A stretch of DNA of 29,760 bases from a virus. Location of the stretch: the IMG/VR virus record IMGVR_UViG_3300032315_001656, positions 1 to 29,760 of that record; one strand, written 5' to 3'. Below are positions 8,111 through 15,344 of this stretch, in pieces (within the stretch, counting starts at the first letter, position 1; each line of letters begins with the position of its first letter). A model generated the notes under the pieces. That model did not search any database. It saw nothing but the letters and a program-made list of their open reading frames with translations, and was not told where the DNA came from. Position numbers and translations under genes: made by a program.

Positions 8111-10225
8111 CTAGCGGTAGCTGCCGGCGTTGGCCATCTCCGCATCGGTCAATGCCCGGTCCCAGATCACCACATTCTTGATGCAGATGTCCACCTTGCC
8201 GGCGCTCACGTTGCTGCCGAGGCGGATGGTGCTCGCCTTGTTGGCGATGGGCACGGTCGTCGGGATGCCGGCGCCGACACCGCCAGTGAAGTACGCCTTG
8301 ATTCCTCCCAGCGTCATGAAGCTGCCGCCCCCGGCTTCGTTGCGTGCGACGCTCGCTTGCCCGAAGAACTGCTTGACCGTCTGCCCACGCTGGGTCACGA
8401 GCCCGGTGCGGACCTGGACGCCGTCGAAGCCGACGGTGTTCGGGTAGTAGTCCTGCGCCCATCCAGCCGCGTCGCGGTCGCCTGCGTTGCCGCCGGCAAC
8501 GCCCGGCCGGATGCACGTGCCCCAGCGGTTGTTGTTGTCGAAGTAACTGTAGGCGATGTAGTGGAACCCGGTCTTGGTCCTGCTGTCGGACCGCGCCCCC
8601 ATCAACGTGAAGTCGAGGTGGAAGGTGAAGTCGTTCGCCGGCACGTTGCTGGTGATCGGCACCTCGACGTGGCCGTCTCCCCGCACGCTGACCGCAGTGG
8701 TCGTGTGGCCCACGTAGGCCGTCACGTGGTCCGCCTCGGTGGCCATCGGCGCGGCCACGTACAGGCCGTTGCCAGCCACGCCCGCGTAACTGGTCACGCC
8801 GTCGTCAGATGCGACGCCGAGGGTGAACCGGGGCGCAGTGGCGCCGGCGCCGACCGGCTCTGCATGCCCGATGCGCCACCAGTCGTTGATGCCCGTGCTG
8901 TAGGCGTACAGGTCGGCCACGTCGATGCCTGCGTCCACCACGCCCCAGACACCGCGCTCCAGATCGAACCACGCGCTGCGGGTCGTGGTGCCGTCCGCGA
9001 GCCGCGTGCTGATCCGCACCCACTTGCGGCCGGGCCCGCGGCGCACGTACCAAGCGTTCGGGATCGGCGCGCTGGTGCTGGCAGGCAGCGTCCCGCTCCA
9101 GTCTTGGAACAGCTCGAACGCACCCGTGGTGGCGGTCTCCGGCAGGAAGTAGCAGTGGTTGCGGCCGACCGGGTTGGCCACGTTCTGTACCCGAGCCACC
9201 GCCCCCAGGTTGGTCTTTTGCCAGGGCGTCGCGGTGCTGACTGTCGGGCTGGCGATGGCAGTCAGGTCCGCCGTCTGGAGCAGCCGCTGCGTGGCGGGCG
9301 GCGGGCGGCGGACCCCGAGGAAGGTCGCTTCCGGGATCGGCGCCCGGTCGAGGAAGTCGAACACGTTGCCGTCGGCTTCCAAGAAGCTGTACGGCAGCAC
9401 GTCGAAGTAGCGGACGCCGTCCACGCCAGCGCCCTGGAACGGCCATGCGGCGCCGGCTTCGCCGCGGGTCACGAACTCGCTCGGGTGCGGCACCTGATCG
9501 ACCTTGCGCTCGACCAGGATCTCGTCCATGCCGAAGCTGGTGCCGGCCACCAGCCCGAAGACGATCCGGTGGATCGTGCCGTCAGCCGGCGTGAAAGCCA
9601 GCGCCCGGCGGGCCGGCGTCGAGCTGATCGTGATGTCCCTGGTGGCGACGACCAAGTTGTCGCCGCTGCGGATGGCCTGGATGCGCAGAGTGACCGAGCC
9701 CGACGCCGCCCAGAACTTGCCGCTGATCACATGCAGATCCTGCTCGTAGGTCAACGAGTTCATCGTGATCATGGTCGTCGAGGCCGACGGCCGGGTCACG
9801 AGGACGCCTCTGTTGGCCGTGGCCGAGCCGCCGATGTACGTGCGGTCGGTGACTTGGCCGGTGGCATCGAGCGTCCAGCCGGTCGTCATGTTCCGTGCGT
9901 CGGGGCACAGGTTCTCGACCCGGCGCAGGCCCTCGTAGCCGAGTTCGTTGGCCCGGATGAGGTGCAGGTAGCCCTGGTAGTCGTGGATGCTGCTGACGCC
10001 CGTGCGGACGTACTGGACGAGCACGTTGTCGCTGTTGCGCCAGAGGTCCGCGTAAGGCGTGCCGCGCAGGCTGAACTTGGCGCGGGGGCCGTCGGCGAGG
10101 TTCCCGGTCCACAAGCCGTTCACGACCCTGCCCAGCGGGCCGGACGCGGCGGACCACAGCCCGTCGATCTGCTCGCGGGTGAACCCGGCGGCGAGGCCCC
10201 AGACGAGCAGCTCCGGGTAGTTCAC
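8111..10225 (-). CDS. Large tail fibre / receptor-binding protein with LamG-like C-terminus
   Basis: A 704-residue protein. The GTG at 10225 is chosen because it overlaps the holin stop as GTGA and is preceded by AAGGACG; the longer open frame upstream covers the holin and other genes and is a shadow. Residues 1-20 (NYPELLVWGLAAGFTREQ) match the N-terminus of the 236-residue protein at 10645-11355, suggesting a common attachment segment. A carbohydrate-binding-module-like region follows (ENLCPDARNMTTGWT; FWAASGSVTLRIQAIRSGD). The C-terminal 200 residues look like a LamG/concanavalin sandwich ending VVIWDRALTDAEM, a typical closing strand of that fold. Probable role: host surface glycan binding. 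No depolymerase active site could be assigned. Confidence 0.8.
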   Translation of the reverse strand: MNYPELLVWGLAAGFTREQIDGLWSAASGPLGRVVNGLWTGNLADGPRAKFSLRGTPYADLWRNSDNVLVQYVRTGVSSIHDYQGYLHLIRANELGYEGLRRVENLCPDARNMTTGWTLDATGQVTDRTYIGGSATANRGVLVTRPSASTTMITMNSLTYEQDLHVISGKFWAASGSVTLRIQAIRSGDNLVVATRDITISSTPARRALAFTPADGTIHRIVFGLVAGTSFGMDEILVERKVDQVPHPSEFVTRGEAGAAWPFQGAGVDGVRYFDVLPYSFLEADGNVFDFLDRAPIPEATFLGVRRPPPATQRLLQTADLTAIASPTVSTATPWQKTNLGAVARVQNVANPVGRNHCYFLPETATTGAFELFQDWSGTLPASTSAPIPNAWYVRRGPGRKWVRISTRLADGTTTRSAWFDLERGVWGVVDAGIDVADLYAYSTGINDWWRIGHAEPVGAGATAPRFTLGVASDDGVTSYAGVAGNGLYVAAPMATEADHVTAYVGHTTTAVSVRGDGHVEVPITSNVPANDFTFHLDFTLMGARSDSRTKTGFHYIAYSYFDNNNRWGTCIRPGVAGGNAGDRDAAGWAQDYYPNTVGFDGVQVRTGLVTQRGQTVKQFFGQASVARNEAGGGSFMTLGGIKAYFTGGVGAGIPTTVPIANKASTIRLGSNVSAGKVDICIKNVVIWDRALTDAEMANAGSYR

Positions 10226-10638
10226 TGGCCGTCCTTCTTGTCGTCGAGCGGGGCAGGTCGGGTCGGCGGCACGCCCATCTTCTGCTCGGCGAAGCGCTGG
10301 AGCCACACCTCGCCGATGGTGAGGGCCTTGGCGCCGGCGTGGCCGGCCAGTCCCGCCGCCGCCCCCGTGATGCCCAGCGGCATCTCCAGGTAGTCGCAGA
10401 TCAGGAACGCCAGCAGGCCGGCCAACGCGGACACCATGAACTCGCCCACCAGGGCGAAGATGTTCGTAGCGGCCAGCTCGCCCCGCTTGACTTTCAAGTA
10501 CCAGCTCACGGCGCCGCCCAGCAGCGCCATGACCAGGATGAACAGCCAGTTGCGGATCGGCTGATCCAGCGGGTTCTTGGGCTCGGCGATGGCGGCGCCG
10601 GCCAGCAGCGCGATGATTGCGGCGATCAACTTCTTCAT
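10222..10638 (-). CDS. Holin, LydA/phage holin III-like
   Basis: A 138-residue membrane protein. Residues 1-18 (MKKLIAAIIALLAGAAIA) look like a signal sequence or first membrane span. Further spans lie near 29-48, 60-81 and 86-107, followed by a charged C-terminal tail (DDKKDGQ). The core (NWLFILVMALLGGAVSWYL, then ALAGLLAFLICDYLEMPLGI with a Gly/Ala-rich last span) matches the pattern of the LydA-type holin family. It would form lesions in the inner membrane to time lysis. It lies between fibre genes with short or overlapping junctions, and no endolysin gene is adjacent or elsewhere in the window. The start has no strong ribosome site and may rely on coupling to the upstream gene. Confidence 0.8.
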   Translation of the reverse strand: MKKLIAAIIALLAGAAIAEPKNPLDQPIRNWLFILVMALLGGAVSWYLKVKRGELAATNIFALVGEFMVSALAGLLAFLICDYLEMPLGITGAAAGLAGHAGAKALTIGEVWLQRFAEQKMGVPPTRPAPLDDKKDGQ

Positions 10639-10644
10639 GGCGGG

Positions 10645-11355
10645 TCAGAAACCAGTCAGGATTGCGTGCGCCACCGTGCCCGTTTCGACCCCGGCGCTCA
10701 TCTGCACGGTGATGCTCATGATCAGCGCGTTTGTACTCATGTCGGAGACGGAGTTGTTCGTCGGGTAGACCGACGTTGCCGTGCCCGAGTTGAAGCCGGG
10801 GGCGCCGAAGCCGGGGTCGCGGCCGACACCGCGAAGTTGGGTGGTGCTCGAAGCGAAGAACATCCACTCGCACGTGCCGTTGCGGCTGGTGCCGGTCAGT
10901 GCCGTATTGGTGCCCATCGAGGCGTCCCCGGTCAGGCCGGTCAGGCCGATGCGGAAACGCGCCGACAACGTCTCTGCGGTGCCTGACTTCGAGGTCAGTA
11001 CCTTCAACGAGAAGTACCGCAGCGACATCAACACGCCCGCAGGGAGGGCGGGTAGCGTCTTCAGCACCTGCTCGCTCGTGTTGGTGGCGCTGGGCGGCGA
11101 CGCCGTGAAGTCGACCACGAGGTCTTGCTGGCCCGCGAGGCGCCAGAGCGCGCCGTCGCTGAGCCACCTGGTCGCGCCGACGTTGCCGACGTCGCTGACC
11201 AGGATTTCGGTGCCCGTTGGCACAGCGCTGGCCGGCGGCTTGTTCGCCCAGGTGAAAGTGCTCGGCCCGCTGAAGGTGGATGCGTACAGGTTGGCGGCTT
11301 GCGCACGGGTCATCCCTGCGTTCAAGCACCAGACGAGGAAGTCGGGGTATTCCAT
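10645..11355 (-). CDS. Fibre-associated structural protein sharing an N-terminal anchor
   Basis: A 236-residue protein with AGAGG 10 bases before the ATG at 11355. Its first 20 residues (MEYPDFLVWCLNAGMTRAQA) align with NYPELLVWGLAAGFTREQ of the 704-residue fibre. The rest is a Ser/Thr-rich beta domain (LRYFSLKVLTSKSGTAE; SARFRIGLTGLTGD; NGTCEWMFFASS), which reads as a single sandwich domain. It may bind the same platform as the large fibre. Function is otherwise unknown. Confidence 0.75.
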   Translation of the reverse strand: MEYPDFLVWCLNAGMTRAQAANLYASTFSGPSTFTWANKPPASAVPTGTEILVSDVGNVGATRWLSDGALWRLAGQQDLVVDFTASPPSATNTSEQVLKTLPALPAGVLMSLRYFSLKVLTSKSGTAETLSARFRIGLTGLTGDASMGTNTALTGTSRNGTCEWMFFASSTTQLRGVGRDPGFGAPGFNSGTATSVYPTNNSVSDMSTNALIMSITVQMSAGVETGTVAHAILTGF

Positions 11356-11374
11356 GGCGTTTGCCCTCTGTGGC

Positions 11375-11659
11375 TCAGGTCTCTTTGACCTTGATGGTGA
11401 ACTCGGCTTCCTTGACCAGATTCGAGCTTGTGGTGACCCGTACGGTGACCTTGTAGGTCGCGCCGGCTGTGCCGCCGGCCATCACCGCAGTGACCACGAA
11501 GCCGTCCCTGCGGTGGGAAGAGACCGTGATGCCCGCTTCGGCCGTGACCGTGTACGACGCAATCGACACGCCCGAGCGGCCGGCGAACCAGCCGGTGAAG
11601 TCGACCGGGTAGTCGATGACTTCGGCAGGCTGCTTGGTGAATCGCCCGAGGATCGCCAT
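11375..11659 (-). CDS. Phage fibre-tail adaptor protein
   Basis: A 94-residue protein. GGAGG lies 9 bases upstream of the ATG at 11659, and the start is one base past the stop of the 58-residue gene. The pattern (KQPAEVIDYPVDFTGWFAG, then IASYTVTAEAGITV, VTAVMAGGTAGATYKVTVRV) is that of the small fibre-tail adaptor proteins of many tailed phages: a short conserved strand with DYxxDFxxWL-like core, followed by an Ig-like strand series with GGTAGxxYxVT. Such proteins link side fibres to the tail. Its position directly before fibre genes agrees. Confidence 0.8.
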   Translation of the reverse strand: MAILGRFTKQPAEVIDYPVDFTGWFAGRSGVSIASYTVTAEAGITVSSHRRDGFVVTAVMAGGTAGATYKVTVRVTTSSNLVKEAEFTIKVKET

Positions 11660-11660
11660 G

Positions 11661-11837
11661 TCACCGACCCTCCGAGCTGACCGTCATGCGGGTGACGTCG
11701 GGCGGCACGAACATGCGCGTGTCCTCGGCCCGCACGCGCACCGTCGCGGTCTCGGGCGCCACGAACAGCGCACGTGAGACGGTAGGCTGGGCTGGGCCCG
11801 AGACCTCGGGGGCGCGCAGGTTGAGTAGGAGCAGCAT
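11661..11837 (-). CDS. 58-residue phage protein with repeated VRxEDTRM-type segments
   Basis: A short gene from the ATG at 11837 to TGA at 11661-11663, with AAGG upstream and only 9 bases after the stop of the 610-residue gene. It ends one base before the ATG of the adaptor gene. The protein has a Leu-rich start (MLLLLNLRAPE) and then repeating strand-like units: TVRVRAEDTRMF, followed by VPPDVTRMTV. Short proteins made of such EDTRM-like units commonly sit next to fibre-tail adaptor genes in phages. The tight spacing on both sides and GC-rich third codon positions support it being real. Role: probably a minor tail or fibre connector; not established. Confidence 0.7.
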   Translation of the reverse strand: MLLLLNLRAPEVSGPAQPTVSRALFVAPETATVRVRAEDTRMFVPPDVTRMTVSSEGR

Positions 11838-11846
11838 CGCGCAGCC

Positions 11847-13679
11847 TTACAGGATGTAGCTGGCCTGGGCCGCGAACGTGAAGCTGGGCGTCGTGCCGCC
11901 GACGGTCCAAGCCAAGCGCCACGTGCGCGGCAGGGGCGCGTTTAGCGCTGCGTTGGCGGCAGTGGCGATGCCCGGGTAGATGCGCAGCACCGCGGCGGTC
12001 ACGCCAGTGATGCTGGCCGTCTGCGCGTTCGTGGTGTCCAGATCCAGCCAAGTGGTGCCGCCGTCGGGCGACCACTGCACGCGCACCGTCAAGGTCGGCG
12101 TGGTGCCGGACACTGCGGTGACGTTGACCCACACAAACAGCCCGCTGGCGTTGAAGTTGGTCTGCGTCGAGCCGTTGCCGCTGGCGACCTTGGCACTGCT
12201 CGCCTCGACCGCAACGTTGTGGTTGTTGCGGGCGCGGTCCCAGGTGGTGCCGTTGAACCCGCTTTGAAGGGCTCCGCCACTTGCCGTGGTCGGGTTCGCT
12301 GCGGCGTCAGCCAGTGCGGCAGCGGCAGCGAACTCGGTGTCCGCAGTGACCTGCATGTTCCCGGCCGTGTTGCTTGCAACGAGTTGCGCCGCAGCCGTCC
12401 ACGGCTCGGTTGAGATCCGCGAGAAAGCCCGGATGCTGCCGCCCGTGATGGTCGTTGCGATCCGCAGGCGCAAGAACACGGCGCGGACTGCGAAGGTGTA
12501 GATGATCTGCGAGGCCGTAGCGGTGATCGCCGCCGTGATCGGGGTGCCATTCACCAGCTCGGCGTTGAACACCGGCAGCGGGCGCCATTCGTTGGCTGCC
12601 GCCCCGCCCGTGTTGCTCTGCTCGAAGATGAACGTGCCCCCCGTGCCGGTGGACACGACCTGCACCGAGGCGCTGCGGTAGCCGGCCACGCTCAAGCCTG
12701 CCGTGCCGGCCGCGGGGGTCAGGATGTTGTTGACCGTGGCCGTCTGCGCGGCGGCGCCGGTCAGCACCAGCGGCAGCTCGGTCACAGGTTGCGTGCCGGC
12801 GGAGTCCGCGTCACCCAGAGACCCATACGCGCAGTTGAGGTTGAACGTCGTGGTGGTCGATGCGCCCGTGTTCTGCGCGATGACCTGCACGTAGTTGCCG
12901 TTGATCGTCAGCGAACGGGCGAAGCCCACCCCTGCATCAACGTAGAAGAAGATGTCCGGCGCTGCGAACGTGCCGCCCGCGTCGATGAACTGCCGGACGC
13001 GCACGGTCGTCGGCTGGTCGCTGGTCAGCAGGATCGACAGGCTGGGCTGGTCCTGCGCCGTCTCGATTGCGCCAGTGAACGACGCGCCGGCGGCAAGCTG
13101 CGTCGTGCTGCTGTTGCCGGTGCTGATCGGGTAGTTGTACGCCGCCACCTTGGTGTTGACGTTGGCAGCGCGCAGTTGTGCGTCGGTCAGCGGGCCGCTG
13201 ACCGGCACGGCGGTGGCGCGGAGCTGCGCGTCGGTGAGGCCGGCCCAGGTGAAGCTGACCGGCTGCGTGGCCTGCCAGAAGGTGCCCGACACGGGCACCG
13301 CCGATGCGCGGAGCTGTGCGTCGGTGAGGCCGCCCCACGAGGCGATGCTGACCGGCTGCGTGGCCTGCCAGAACGTGCCGCTGACCGGCTGCGTGGCCTG
13401 CCAGAACGTGCCGCTGACGGCGACGGGGGTCGCACGGAGCTGCGCGTCGGTCAGCCCCACCCAGGTGAAGCTCACCGGCTGCGTGGCCTGCCAGAACGTG
13501 CCCGTGACCGGGAGCCGGTCGGCGTTGCTGACGTCTTTGAAGTCGCCGTCAACGCCAAACCCGATCTTGACGCGCTGCACCTTGACGCCGCTGGAGGCGG
13601 CGCCGTTGATGGTGGTCAGCTCGTCGGTGGCGATGGTGTCGCCGCCGGTCCCGGCGTTGGTCGTGGTGTTGTCAGCCAC
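11847..13679 (-). CDS. Fibre/structural protein with FWQATQPV and LTDAQLRA repeats
   Basis: A 610-residue protein with a GTG start at 13679, preceded by GGAG with 6-base spacing. Residues 59-171 hold four copies of GTFWQATQPV and four of LTDAQLRA, interleaved. FWQATQPV-type repeats occur in virion proteins of many unrelated tailed phages and probably form a short shaft or linker. After residue 180 there is a beta-rich body (TGAIETAQDQPSLSIL; TTVRVRQFIDAGG; YVQVIAQNTGAS), then a C-terminal region with an Ig-like strand pattern (TPTLTVRVQWSPDGGTTWLD). The gene follows the head-tail adaptor gene and precedes the fibre-adaptor gene, so it is likely a tail fibre or tail-tip component. Confidence 0.8.
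   Translation of the reverse strand: MADNTTTNAGTGGDTIATDELTTINGAASSGVKVQRVKIGFGVDGDFKDVSNADRLPVTGTFWQATQPVSFTWVGLTDAQLRATPVAVSGTFWQATQPVSGTFWQATQPVSIASWGGLTDAQLRASAVPVSGTFWQATQPVSFTWAGLTDAQLRATAVPVSGPLTDAQLRAANVNTKVAAYNYPISTGNSSTTQLAAGASFTGAIETAQDQPSLSILLTSDQPTTVRVRQFIDAGGTFAAPDIFFYVDAGVGFARSLTINGNYVQVIAQNTGASTTTTFNLNCAYGSLGDADSAGTQPVTELPLVLTGAAAQTATVNNILTPAAGTAGLSVAGYRSASVQVVSTGTGGTFIFEQSNTGGAAANEWRPLPVFNAELVNGTPITAAITATASQIIYTFAVRAVFLRLRIATTITGGSIRAFSRISTEPWTAAAQLVASNTAGNMQVTADTEFAAAAALADAAANPTTASGGALQSGFNGTTWDRARNNHNVAVEASSAKVASGNGSTQTNFNASGLFVWVNVTAVSGTTPTLTVRVQWSPDGGTTWLDLDTTNAQTASITGVTAAVLRIYPGIATAANAALNAPLPRTWRLAWTVGGTTPSFTFAAQASYIL
13167..13505. repeat. Interleaved in-frame repeats in fibre gene
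   Basis: Near-identical DNA copies encoding GTFWQATQPV (four) and LTDAQLRA (four). Two FWQATQPV units, near 13350 and 13384, are directly adjacent at about 33-base spacing. All are in frame, so recombination between them would change shaft length without breaking the gene. Confidence 0.9.
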
Positions 13680-13691
13680 GTGCGGCTCCGA

Positions 13692-14345
13692 TCAGAGTCC
13701 GCCGTAGGCGACGGAGCGAGGTTTGTGTCGCGCACGGGCCTGCTCGACCTTGGCGCGGGTGCAGTAGGCGTAGAACTCCTGCTCGAAGTCCTCGGCCTTG
13801 GTCTTGTCGTAGGTCTCGGCGTCATGGACGCTGTAGGCCCTGTGCTTCATCCACTTCAGCAGCCCGAGGTGGTGATCCGACGGAATCTCCAGCGCCTCGT
13901 TGTCGGTGATCGTGGTCAGCGGCCTGCGGAACACCGACAGGCGCACCGTGTCGTTCTGGTTCGGGAACGGCCACAGGCGCACCTTGTCGGGGTCCATCCC
14001 GGTGACGATGGCGCGCACGCGGCCGACACGACCGTCGAAGCGCATGCCCCGCGGCTCCATGTCTTCGAGGTTCACGACCTCGACCGAGGTGCCCTCACCG
14101 ACCCTGTACGCGGACCTGATCTTCAGGATCGAGGGGTGCAGCGACAGAACGTCGGTGTAGGTGGGGGCGATGATCAGATCGACGACCGCCGTGGTCGTCG
14201 AGTCCGGGATGCCGTCGGTGAGGCGGGTGAACTGCTTCTGCGCGTCGTCGAGGAAGCCGATCACGGAGTCGTCCGACCAGAGGTACGGCACCTTCGTGTC
14301 GGACATCTCGTCCCGAAAGACGGCGAGCAGTTCGCTCGGGGTCAT
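13692..14345 (-). CDS. Head-tail connector / phage adaptor protein
   Basis: A 217-residue protein starting at the ATG at 14345, which shares a base with the upstream stop (TGATG). The opening MTPSELLAVFRDEMSDTK is followed by LWSDDSVIGFLDDAQKQFTR and later DVLSLHPSILKIRSAYRVGEG. The C-terminal half has RPLTTITDNEALEIPSDHH and a helical tail with KAEDFEQEFYAY. This is the pattern of the phage adaptor family found after N4 gp56-type capsid genes (helical, gp6/gp4-like connector). It would sit under the portal and link head to tail. Confidence 0.8.
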   Translation of the reverse strand: MTPSELLAVFRDEMSDTKVPYLWSDDSVIGFLDDAQKQFTRLTDGIPDSTTTAVVDLIIAPTYTDVLSLHPSILKIRSAYRVGEGTSVEVVNLEDMEPRGMRFDGRVGRVRAIVTGMDPDKVRLWPFPNQNDTVRLSVFRRPLTTITDNEALEIPSDHHLGLLKWMKHRAYSVHDAETYDKTKAEDFEQEFYAYCTRAKVEQARARHKPRSVAYGGL

Positions 14346-14749
14346 CAGTCGCCCCGGGCCGCGGCGCCGGCGGTGTACTTGACCCAGGCAGCGTCGCGCT
14401 CCTTGGCCTGGACCGACCAGCCCAGCTCACGCGACAGCACGGTGTTGTGCGGCACGCCGCCGGCCGTGAAGTCCTCGCGGGAGGCGCGCTTCACGATGGC
14501 GTCGAAGGCGGCGAACATCTGCTGCTCCCGTTCGGCGAGCTGGGCCGGCGTGGGCTTGCCCAGCGGCAGCTCGTCGTCGGGGATTTCGTTCTCGGGCACC
14601 CCGCCCACAGCGATCACCTCGGCGAACATGGCCGGGGGCACCAGCGTCGGCACGCCCTTCTCGAACTCGACCGACAGGCCGCACGTCGAGGCGACGGTGC
14701 GCTTGCGGTGCATGACGAACTTCATCGGTTGGGCGGCGACGGGCTGCAT
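14345..14749 (-). CDS. Conserved phage protein of head/connector region
   Basis: A 134-residue protein with AGGA 9 bases before the ATG at 14749. It begins with a short beta region (FVMHRKRTVASTCGLSVEF, then VPPAMFAEVIAVGGVPE), followed by an acidic linker and a helix (AEREQQMFAAFDAIVKRA). This arrangement (a VPP..YAEV.AxGAVPE-like motif) is one I recall from capsid regions of phages that use an N4 gp56-type capsid. The final part (GGVPHNTVLSRELGWSVQAKE) is likely helical. The exact role is unknown; a head-completion role fits the position. Confidence 0.75.
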   Translation of the reverse strand: MQPVAAQPMKFVMHRKRTVASTCGLSVEFEKGVPTLVPPAMFAEVIAVGGVPENEIPDDELPLGKPTPAQLAEREQQMFAAFDAIVKRASREDFTAGGVPHNTVLSRELGWSVQAKERDAAWVKYTAGAAARGD

Positions 14750-14778
14750 GTGGGTGTCCTTGGTGTGGGTAGATGGAG

Positions 14779-14800
14779 AGACGGGGCCGAAGCCCCGTCT
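14779..14800 (-). terminator. UUCG-tetraloop hairpin between late genes
   Basis: Nine-base perfect arms around a TTCG loop closed by C-G when read on the minus strand: the very stable cUUCGg class. No T-run follows, so it may be a partial terminator or an mRNA end-stabiliser separating the abundant capsid/decoration messages from those of the connector genes. Confidence 0.6.
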
Positions 14801-14816
14801 TGTTCAGCTCGCCTGC

Positions 14817-15314
14817 TTAGGCGACCTGGACTTCGTGCGCCCGGCCGTCGACCTTGTAGGTGATCGACACCCGGACGCGGCCGGCCGTGGCGTTGGCCAC
14901 GGTGTAGGCGATGGTGGCGCGCACGTTCTGGCCGGCGTTGCACAGCAGCGGGCTGGTCAGGGTCAGCGCGGTACGGGCCGCGCTCCTGATGTCTACCGCG
15001 TTGAGCAGGGCGGTCAGCGTGCCCGCGATGCCCAGGCTCAGCGTGGCGGCGGTCGAACCGGCGTAGGCCGTCTCGACGATCACCTCGCCGCCCGTGATCA
15101 CCGCGCCGGGCGGCATCGGTGCGCAGTCGAACGTGATGGTGTTGGCCACCGGGCCGGTCAGACCGGGCTCCAGCGGGTCGGTGGACAGCGCCACCGTCGA
15201 GCCGAGGGTCTTCTTGGCGCCGTCAACGGAGTCCACCACCCAGTTGTTGTGCTGGAAGATGAAGTCCTGGGTCAGCGGGTACTGCGCGGTGCGCGAAGCG
15301 ATGATGCGGGGCAT
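14817..15314 (-). CDS. Capsid decoration-like structural protein
   Basis: A 165-residue protein with AAGGAAA upstream of the ATG at 15314, 30 bases after the capsid gene. The N-terminus (MPRIIASRTAQYPLTQDFIF) is followed by a Thr/Ala/Gly-rich beta region (TLGSTVALSTDPLEPG; VITGGEVIVETAYAGST; TLSLGIAGTLTALLN; RVRVSITYKVDG). The placement right after the major capsid gene, with a good ribosome site and a stabilising hairpin following, fits a high-copy capsid-associated protein. This is inference from context and fold pattern; the family is not named. Confidence 0.7.
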   Translation of the reverse strand: MPRIIASRTAQYPLTQDFIFQHNNWVVDSVDGAKKTLGSTVALSTDPLEPGLTGPVANTITFDCAPMPPGAVITGGEVIVETAYAGSTAATLSLGIAGTLTALLNAVDIRSAARTALTLTSPLLCNAGQNVRATIAYTVANATAGRVRVSITYKVDGRAHEVQVA

Positions 15315-15344
15315 GGTGCGTTTCCTTTCGCGGTTGTCGGCCGA

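Noticed and set aside
6932-10393. A 1153-codon plus-strand open frame opposite the fibre genes
   Set aside because: It is rich in Arg, Ala, Gly, His and Val as expected for the antisense of GC-rich genes, has no ribosome site and crosses several well-supported minus-strand genes.
10226-11329. N-terminal extension of the 704-residue fibre frame
   Set aside because: It lies over the holin and the 236-residue gene, and a GTG with a GTGA junction and AAGGACG gives a better start at 10225.
13167-13505. The fibre repeats as a CRISPR array or diversity-generating template
   Set aside because: Repeats are coding, in frame and not separated by unique spacers; no Cas gene or reverse transcriptase is present, and no adenine-specific variation is evident.
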